DNA of 64,000 nucleotides, from assembly GCA_002197995.1 (NCBI GenBank), contig NGZR01000006.1, positions 372,001 to 436,000 on the forward strand, in the 5' to 3' direction. Below, piece by piece: positions 57,660-64,000 of this stretch; position 1 is the first letter of the stretch, and every line of letters begins with the position of its first letter. The stretch is from Gaeumannomyces sp. JS-464 (Eukaryota; Ascomycota; Sordariomycetes; Magnaporthales; Magnaporthaceae). The notes below the pieces were generated by a model, which made no database searches, had not been told where the DNA came from, and was given only the letters and a program-made list of their open reading frames with translations. The translations under genes were made by a program, and so were the position numbers.

Positions 57660-58450
57660 GCAAGCTTAATAAATTCCCCGGTACGTACCGTAAAATTTAT
57701 TAAGTTATAAATTTGCTAAAATTTAAACCCGAAACTTTAATAGGAAAAACCAAAGCTACACCTATTATACCATAAAGCTTAAAGAAATTATTAAAAAAGC
57801 TATAACTTATTATAGTTAAAAAAAGCAAGCAGGTTTAAGTTAGGATTAACCCCGAACATTTCCTAGTCGGGAAAAACGGCAGGAGCTACGAATAGCTTAG
57901 GTTATAAAGCAACTTAGCAAGCCTCCCGATCGGCTTTTTCCCGCTTAATACGCTTTAACTTTTTTATAGCGTTAATATTACGACGGATTGCACGCTTTTT
58001 TTTTAAACCATGTTTTTTTTAATTTTCGCAAACGTTCGAGTTTATTATTTAAAGCGCGGCGTTTTTTGTTTATCATTTTAATTTTTGCTTTTATTTGCTA
58101 GTATTAAAAACTAATAAAACGAAGCTGCTTAAACAAAGGACCCAAAATATCGCAGCTTATGCGATTTCGATTAAAGCACTCCACGCACCGAAAGGAGCTT
58201 TAAGGAAAAGCTTCGCACTTTTCGCGCTTTAAAACCTCGTAATAAAAAAAGCAAAAAAGCATTTCGACAGTAAAAAAAACGACTTAAACAAGCAGGTCCT
58301 TGCGCTAAAGCGTTTTTTTCGCAAAAGGACGTTTTCGCACCCGACTAAACATTTTATTAAAGCAAAATGGAAATAGGAAATGGTAAAAAAGGAAAGTATT
58401 TACCATTAACAAAAAGCGGGGCGACAAAACGTGGCCAAAAGGACTTAGCT
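57660..58450 (+). other. 3' untranslated part of Gypsy 3
   Basis: AT-rich, no conserved motif read. Lies between the chromodomain and the polypurine tract at about 58,452-58,466. Confidence 0.4.
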
Positions 58451-58467
58451 TAAAAGGGGAAACCTAA

Positions 58468-58912
58468 TATTACAACCAGCATATAAGCCTTAAAGCAGTA
58501 GGATAAAAAGGGCCCCAAATGGTACCTTTGCCCCGCTTTAAATACGTGGGATTACGTAACCTTACGCAGGATTTATAAATTTGTAAGCAAAGCGATAAAT
58601 CCAAAAGGGATTTGTAAATTTATAAGCAAAGCGACAAATTTAAAAAAGGATTTGTGGATTTGTAAACAAAGCGATAAATTTAAAAACTACTAAGGTAAAA
58701 ACGGCGTATATATAAAGAATGGATTTCCTTTTGTTTCAGGTAATTTTAAAGCTTCGGCATTAGTTAAACTAAGTTAGCTCCCAGGCATCCCCTAAGGCAA
58801 GCAATTAGATTGTCCTTTTAAGTCACGTGTTCCCCTGTTTACCAAAACCAGCGATACTGTCCTTTCCACCCCCGAGGTGCCCTACCCTAAAAGCAAACCC
58901 CTAATTGTAACA
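58468..58912 (+). repeat. 3' LTR of Gypsy 3
   Basis: Starts TATTACAACCAGC (mutated from TGTTACGACC) and ends CTAATTGTAACA. It has three tandem palindromic units at about 58,570-58,682, as in the 5' LTR, and ATATATAAAG near 58,711. Confidence 0.9.
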
Positions 58913-58954
58913 AAATCCAACCTGGTTAAGTAAGCTTGCCTAGTTACGTGCTTT

Positions 58955-59475
58955 ACTTCTCGAGGGTGCGGGGCATCCCTCGGGCCCTCCCTTTTACGCA
59001 GTTTTAAGGCCTGCACGCTGGTCGTATTAATAAGCTTTTGCTTTTAAAGTAGGACATTTAGGAAAAGTGCTTAAACAATACGTTTATTAAAAAGCTTTTA
59101 ACGAAACTGGGTAATTTAGTAACAGTAGTTTAATTGCTTGCCCAAAGGGGTGCTTTAAAGCTAACTTAGGTTAACTAATGCTAAAGCCTTAGTTAAAACT
59201 ACCTAGGACAGTAGCAAATCCATCCCTTTATATACTCGTCTGCCTTTGCCTTGTGTTTTTTGGATTTGTTGCTCTGCTACAAATCCACAAATCCTTGGAT
59301 CTGTTGCTTTGTTACAAATCCACAAATCTTTGGATTTGTTGCTCTGTCACAGATCTACAGATCCTGCTCAGGTAAGCCACCGGACCACGTAACCCCGTGG
59401 GAGCGGGGTGGGGGTGCAGCGTCCCAGGCCATCCGGCCCTTGCCCCGCTTTCTGCCCACGTTTCCGGTCGTAACA
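58955..59475 (-). repeat. Two adjoining Gypsy 3-family LTR pieces
   Basis: 58,955-59,020 matches only the end of an LTR (GGTGCGGGGCATC-like through CACGCTGGTCGTA). From about 59,021 a nearly complete LTR follows in the same inverse orientation: GCTTTTGCTTTTAAAGTAGG, TTGCTTGCCCAAAGGGG and, at its end, GGTCGTAACA at 59,475. At 59,258-59,365 it has three units of GGATTTGTTGCTCTG(C/T)TACAAATCC type. Confidence 0.75.
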
Positions 59476-59539
59476 AGGAGGCCCAGGCGGCGGGCCAAGG
59501 CGACGGAAAAAAAAAGGCCAAAGCGAAGGAGGGGAGGCT

Positions 59540-59617
59540 AAGGCGGCGGGAAAAGGAGGCCAAGGCGGCGGGAAAAGGAGGCCAAGGCGGCGGGAAAAGG
59601 AGGCCAAGGCGGCGGCC
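59540..59617. repeat. 22-bp minisatellite, about 3.5 copies
   Basis: The unit AAGGCGGCGGGAAAAGGAGGCC recurs at 59,540, 59,562, 59,584 and 59,606. The period is not a multiple of three, so the arginine- and lysine-rich frames across it are not evidence of coding. Confidence 0.85.
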
Positions 59618-59619
59618 CC

Positions 59620-60240
59620 CCGCCAGTACCCACATCGAACTTTTGAGATGGTTGGGGGAGGCCACGGCCGCGACTGCGGCATTTTGGCGACGAGGATCGG
59701 TCCGTTATGTAATTGTACTTCGTTCCGGGCCCCTTTTTACCACAGGGGTCACCCTCGTGACTGCCCTTGCTGCATGTTATTAAAAGTCTGCGAATCTCGC
59801 TGAATCGCGGGACTCGTGTTGCTAATCTTATGGAAACACTAAGTTGTAAGTTGCTGCCCGGAGTTGGAGGATCGCCAGGAGACCCGACCTGTTACGACCA
59901 AGGCTGCAAGCAAAAAGCGTGGAGGCCAACAGGCAGAAAAGGGGAAAGGCTGTCGCCGCCATCTGGTTTGAGGTACCCCGTGGCTTGTATATTTAGTGGC
60001 TTAACGCAGTGTGGCGCGAAGTCCCCAAGGCATTTCCCTGCCACCCTGCTCACCCGGACCAATTGTATGGAGCGAAGCTGACAGCAACGGAAAGAGCGCC
60101 CACTTGCCGAAAAGGGGAAAGAAGTTGCTGGGACAGGGATGAACATTGAACCAACCACCCAGGTTTTCCCGCCTTGAAAAACACGTTTCGTTCCGGCCAA
60201 AATTAAACCGGCGGCTTATTTTTCCACATCCGTTTTGGGT
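59620..60240. other. Spacer, no gene recognised
   Basis: GC-balanced. A CTTGACACTG-like or promoter structure is not evident. Frames of up to 104 codons on both strands lack motifs. Confidence 0.35.
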
Positions 60241-60241
60241 T

Positions 60242-60640
60242 TTTGGTTTGGTTTGGTTTGGTTTATTTAACGTCTGTACCGAGTGTTGCCTTACTCTAGC
60301 CTCCCTAAGGGCATAAAACGTGCTAGCGACTACCAGATGTTCTAGATACAGGTTTAGCCCACGACTGCTGTCACGGTAGCTAGCAAAACAAGCCTATCGG
60401 CTGACTCGTGTCGGTTTTAAGCACTTGCATAATAGGCCGCATCCCGAGGCCCCTAACTGGCGGGCCGGTTTTCGGTGGCAGTGGTACGGGGTGCCTGAAG
60501 GCACTGCTTAAGATGGCAGATGAAAAGAATGCAAACTGGCCGCTACGCAGCTATAGTAAGACCGGTGCATTTGACCAGATTCGTCATAGGAGACACCCCT
60601 GAGGAGCCTTCTAGTTTGACAAAGGGAAGTTGGTAAAAGA
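60242..60640 (-). mobile_element. Divergent LINE 3' end with TTTGG tail
   Basis: A GGTTTGGTTTGGTTTGG array (a 3' tail in reverse) is followed by TTTAACGTCTGTACC, GCCTCCCTAAGGGCATAAAA and CGTGCTAGCGACTACC. These match, with divergence, the start of the LINE 3' UTR at 63,270-63,350. It probably belongs to a related LINE family with a different tail repeat. No coding part was found. Confidence 0.5.
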
Positions 60641-61245
60641 GGGTTAGGTATTGCAAAGTAAAAGTGCATGCAGTAGACCGTTTGGATTGATTTTTACCTC
60701 TAAGGAATTAGTATGAGAGGCTGTTGAGGGTGGGAAACCTTCGGGCTCTATATACAAGAGTGCACGGTAAGGATATCGAGGCCGACGAGGGTTTAACGGG
60801 CACCGGGGTCCTGTAACACGGCTTTGCCGGTAGATCCCCCGCAGAGACCCGCTCCTTTGCGACATTAGGCATATATGCCTGTGACTTCGGCAAATCGGGC
60901 AAAATGACCCGGGGACGCTAAAAGACGGTACCAGTAAGCCAGCCGATCCCGCTCCGGAGAAGGGCCGGCCACAGGCCAAAGGTGTCGCTTCGACCACGTT
61001 CTTGTGCAAAAGACCGGGTGTGAAGGGGATTTGTTGCAGCCGCATTTGCAGGGACCATAGTGTGTATGGTTGAACTTGACGTGGTACCATTTGAAGTCTC
61101 CATGTGTTACAAGGGTGCAATGCAGACTTGAGAGGGATTGATCTCATTGATGATGCTAATAATCTTTCATGGCCTCAAGAGATGCTTGAGGGGACAGATT
61201 CCCTCAAGGGATCCCTGTCGACAAAAACAACTTGATCAATGCAGA
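60641..61245. other. Spacer, no gene recognised
   Basis: A minus-strand frame of 167 codons (61,147-60,644) has no recognisable motif and a composition like its surroundings. Confidence 0.35.
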
Positions 61246-61249
61246 CGTT

Positions 61250-62312
61250 TGCCCGCAGGGTGCATGTTTTACCGTGCGAATGAAGTTCCGGGTACCCACA
61301 CGACCTTGACAAGCTCCTCGAAGCCTTGCATGTAACAGTCGCAGTGCACGAGCATCACGGGTTTGGAGCGGTACGAAGACAGTGCGCCTTTGGCAGAAAC
61401 GACCGAATCGGATCGCATCCGCCTGTGGACGTAGGCCTGTGCTTTCGCCTGGGTGGCAGCGATCCCTTCAAGCGCCGTCAGGCGCCCGACCGCCGATCCC
61501 ACCCTGGCAGCCAATAAAAACGTTTTTTTTTTTCGGTACTTCCAGCGTCGCCGGATTTAGCCCGCGGAACAAGTACCCGCAGCAGCCGTTACAAAGGGGT
61601 AAGCGCGTTACAAGTGCTTGGATCCGTAGGTTCGGGAACAGCCTTAACTGGCTGATATAGCGGCTCCATTTTGCGCGTGTCTTCAGCTAACGCAGGCGAA
61701 ATCACCGCAAAAATCGCGTAGGGCAAAACTCCGGCGTGCTCCCGCACGACGTACCCCTCGAGCCACAACAACAAACATGGGTGCGACCGCAGATCAATTG
61801 CCTATTTGAGAGGTCTCGCACCTGACGGCACTCAAGGGGATAGGCTCGTTCGTTTACTGCCGTTAAGTGGCGGGGGGTATCTCCGTTGCAGCGAGGCCTG
61901 CTCCTGCTCCTGCTGCGGTTGTCCCAATGGGGGTGGCTGCCGTCTGGGTCGTTCATCGCAGCCGTGACGGGTTTGGAGGCGCCGGCGCATACCGTGCTGA
62001 TGCTAGCGCCGAGACGGCCCTCGTCGCTGCTGTTACTGTCCCTCTTGCTGGAGGTTGCGGTATTGCCGCGAGTCGTCGCGCCATCTTCTTCTGGTGTTCG
62101 GTGTCCGCTGGGCTCACCTTGGCAAACCTTGCCAGCTCAACCTGCCGCTGTTCAATCTGGCCCCTGAGTTCCTCCAGGCGCTTTACCCAATCTGGGATGT
62201 TGGCCGATAGGCTCTTGAATGCCTCTAAGCGAGCGTATCCGGGCTCGTCCCTGCGGTTAACTTCGTTTTCGATGCGAAGACCCATCTTCGTTCGAGAGCA
62301 GTGAGAAAGGTA
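61250..62312 (-). pseudogene. Conserved fungal hypothetical protein, frame broken
   Basis: At the minus-strand start, MGLRIENEVNRRDEPGYARL is followed by EAFKSLSANIPDWVKRLEEL and RGQIEQRQVELARFA, a coiled-coil segment. After a glutamine/arginine-rich low-complexity middle, 61,514-61,269 reads MRSDSVVSAKGALSSYRSKP and VMLVHCDCYMQGFEELVKVV. This two-part architecture (a coiled coil with IPxWLxRLxEL, then RxxSVxSAEGAxxxYRxKxM and a FFEELVK-type end) is a multicopy hypothetical family that I recall from Sordariomycete genomes. Its function is unknown. The two parts are in different frames and the normal C-terminus after FEELVK is lost, so the copy is probably a pseudogene. Confidence 0.6.
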
Positions 62313-62314
62313 GG

Positions 62315-63245
62315 TAGGGTCCCCTGTAGCACCGTCTCTGTAAGGCGCGCCAGGAGAGGTGCCAAAGCCCGAAAAGACAAAGAGCAGGATAGAACAGGGG
62401 CAGCAACACACTAGGGCAAAAATGAAATTGGGAGTCGAGGGGTTTGGACCGTGCGCAGAGTCGATACTACTAGATGTGATGGGTATGTTGTCACCCACAT
62501 CCACGTTCCGCACTAGTAGGGGATACTCCACTGCGGAGCCTGGATGGAATTAATTGATTGGTAGAATTGTGTAAGTATCTTTTTGAGCAGGGCCATAAGA
62601 ACCCTCGTCGAGCTGGCCGTATTTGGTAAAGCGTCAACATGGGGGCTGGTCAGGTACCTAAGGGTGGGTGATTATTTTCGTACGACACCACAATAGTTAG
62701 ACGCTCCGACCGAGATCCCGAGGGTGGGTATTTGGGATGTGGGGAAAGGACCCCCGGCTGAGAAACGGAATAATTAATAAGTGAGGTTGTGGCTCCGTGG
62801 GCACGCTATTAGGAGCGAGTGAAAAAAAAGGCATTAAGTCCCCTACCATGGGATGGCATGGGGGCAGGGCAGGGAACAAGGACAAGGACAGCAGAAGCTA
62901 TGAACTTGGGTGGCCTAGCGTTGCGAGGGTTAGCCCGGGAGAGAATCGTGGATTTTCGACTGGGTTCGGGCTCGCGCACGGCTTTAACTCACTCCATTTG
63001 TCGTTGCATGGAATTAAGATGGAAGGGAGTGCGCATGTAGCTAATTTGTTCCTGGGACCGTAGCTTTTTAGGCATGACGGCATTGACTCGGGCTGTTTGG
63101 ATTAGGCAAGCGTGGGTGCTTTACGGAAAGCCCCGATACACGCCTGGCTGGGCCGTTCTGCCCACACTCCATTCTTTGCTCTGAGTTGAGACCGGCGTGT
63201 AACCCATGATGCCCTCTCGCTGTCCAACGATGCCGTCGCGAGGGG
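62315..63245. other. Spacer, no gene recognised
   Basis: GC-balanced, frames shorter than 95 codons without motifs. It ends where the LINE tail repeat begins. Confidence 0.35.
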
Positions 63246-63249
63246 AGAG

Positions 63250-64000
63250 AGTAAGTGAGTGAGTGAGTATATTTAACGTTAGTAAGTCGGGATCTACCAG
63301 TCCCTGCCTCCCAAGGGGCATATAACGTGCTAGCGCTACCTAAGCTAAACATTAGGCTACATGTTGCTATCCGGCGGCTAGCAAATTAAACCCGAAGGCA
63401 CACGAAGTCGGGCCGCGTTCCAGCGCTCCTTGTTAGTAAGCGGGCAATCGGCGGTAGGGCGTATGTATATACGCCAGCGTTGTAAAGCGCTGCGGGTGGT
63501 AGTAGTGCGTTCGGCCGGCGAGTATGCCGTAAAGGGGTGGGCCGGGTTTAGGCTGGAAGGTCCTCGGGACCCCCAGGGCCCGGCCGGAAGTGCGGGGGAC
63601 AACGAGCCTACTGTTAGTCCTGGTGGTACAAAGGAAAAGGTAAAAGGTGTAGGAGAATAAGGAAAAGGATATATGCGGGCTTTTTAGGCCCGTTGTTATC
63701 GTCCAGCGATAGTATAGTAGTGGTTAGCTTCGCGAACGAAGCAAAAAGGAGGCTTTTGAAAGAGCCGTTTCCAATATCCGGGCTTGTCGGAACCGGGGAG
63801 GGGTCCGCTATAGGCCATTTATTTTCTGCCGTTTTAGCCAACCTGCAAAACATAAGGTGGGAAGGGGATTTGTTTTTTCCGCAGCGGCACGGGTTATCGT
63901 CTTCGTGTTGGAACTTTCGGTGGTACCAGTCGAAATCCCCGTGGCCGGTGCGTGCGGCTATTAGCCGTTGCAATACCTTCCGGTGCAATTGCAACGCTTC
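63250..64000 (-). mobile_element. Tad-type LINE copy B, 3' end
   Basis: The 3' tail is (GTGA)n in reverse, GTAAGTGAGTGAGTGAGTA at 63,251-63,269, followed by a 3' UTR of about 340 bp shared with the fragment at 41,490. The C-terminal coding part of ORF2 follows from 63,614 to the window edge. 63,881-64,000 equals 1-120 apart from a few transitions and small changes. Confidence 0.9.
63614..64000 (-). CDS. LINE ORF2 C-terminal segment, copy B (partial)
   Basis: Open for about 126 codons to the window edge. It reads VLQRLIAARTGHGDFDWYHR, then PCRCGKNKSPSHLMFC, the CCHC-type cysteine/histidine motif that ends Tad-type ORF2 proteins, and finishes in a hydrophobic tail. It is uninterrupted, unlike copy A, so copy B may be the better-preserved element. 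The rest lies outside the window. Confidence 0.85.
   Translation of the reverse strand, partial: EALQLHRKVLQRLIAARTGHGDFDWYHRKFQHEDDNPCRCGKNKSPSHLMFCRLAKTAENKWPIADPSPVPTSPDIGNGSFKSLLFASFAKLTTTILSLDDNNGPKKPAYILFLILLHLLPFPLYHQD

Larger units (their letters stand above)
44134..58912 (+). mobile_element. Gypsy chromovirus 3, RIP-degraded, interrupted by a nested Copia element
   Basis: LTRs of 446 and 445 bp lie at 44,134-44,579 and 58,468-58,912 in the same orientation. Removing the nested Copia element (46,213-53,746 and one duplication) leaves about 7.24 kb, a normal Gypsy length. The plus strand has gag with knuckle, then (after the Copia) reverse transcriptase, RNase H, integrase and a chromodomain. 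A purine tract AAAAGGGGAAACC precedes the 3' LTR. No matching 5-bp duplication is seen (TCCGC left, AAATC right), though AAATCC occurs next to both ends at slightly different distances. Confidence 0.9.

Noticed and set aside
59480..59620. A lysine/arginine-rich coding exon
   Set aside because: The sequence is a 22-bp minisatellite, so the frame changes with every unit.
60644..61147. 167-codon minus-strand frame
   Set aside because: No recognisable domain or coding bias; kept as spacer.
1..64000. tRNA, rRNA or other structured RNA genes, and telomere repeats
   Set aside because: None recognised by eye on either strand. A covariance-model search would be needed to exclude small ones.

Overview
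The window is nuclear DNA of a filamentous ascomycete (Pezizomycotina; Sordariomycetes is a guess). The evidence is short GT..AG introns with CTAAC-type branch sites, a Tad-type LINE, chromodomain Gypsy and Copia LTR elements, a 2EXR-family gene, a secreted tyrosinase, and strong RIP-type decay. In the decayed elements open frames are broken almost only by TAA, TAG and TGA codons that derive from CAA, CAG and CGA. The window alternates between AT-rich blocks of dead transposons (about 5.7-22.7 kb and 34.6-59.0 kb) and GC-balanced blocks (1-5.5, 22.8-34.5 and 59-64 kb).

Layout. 1-5.46 kb: most of a minus-strand Tad-type LINE that runs off the left edge. 5.5-6.05 kb: a leader-like stretch with four covarying hairpins. 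6.05-14.4 kb: a decayed minus-strand Gypsy element. 14,709-21,260: a complete decayed plus-strand Gypsy with 211-bp LTRs and an ATAAA target duplication. 21,678-21,947: a solo LTR with AATAT duplications. 22.1-22.65 kb: a Copia-like gag remnant. 22.85-24.1 kb: a low-complexity hypothetical gene. 25.08-25.89 kb: an inverted-repeat element. 27.6-29.6 kb: a 2EXR-domain gene split by a solo LTR. 29.69-30.26 kb: a MITE. 30.7-31.6 kb: a LINE fragment. 31.63-33.2 kb: a secreted tyrosinase gene with several one-base frame breaks.

From 34.6 to 41.49 kb lies the most unusual part. It is a decayed, extremely intron-dense coding region whose roughly 50-nt introns repeatedly contain the same palindromic motif just before the branch site. 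They look like introner-like elements. 41.49-43.7 kb holds a LINE 3' end, a small palindromic element, an SSDDE-family repeat and two LTRs, one inserted in the end of the other. 44,134-58,912 is a plus-strand chromodomain Gypsy element, into which a complete 7.5-kb Copia element (46,213-53,746, duplication GTTAA) was inserted. 58.9-64 kb holds further LTR pieces, a 22-bp minisatellite, a broken conserved fungal hypothetical gene, and the 3' end of a second copy of the LINE seen at the left edge.

The host-like genes (2EXR, tyrosinase, conserved hypothetical) are all broken or frameshifted and lie alone among transposons. This is typical of a subtelomeric or accessory compartment. Some one-base breaks could be assembly errors and cannot be separated from pseudogenisation here. 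Coordinates of LTRs with target duplications are exact by inspection; domain coordinates inside RIP-decayed elements are approximate.
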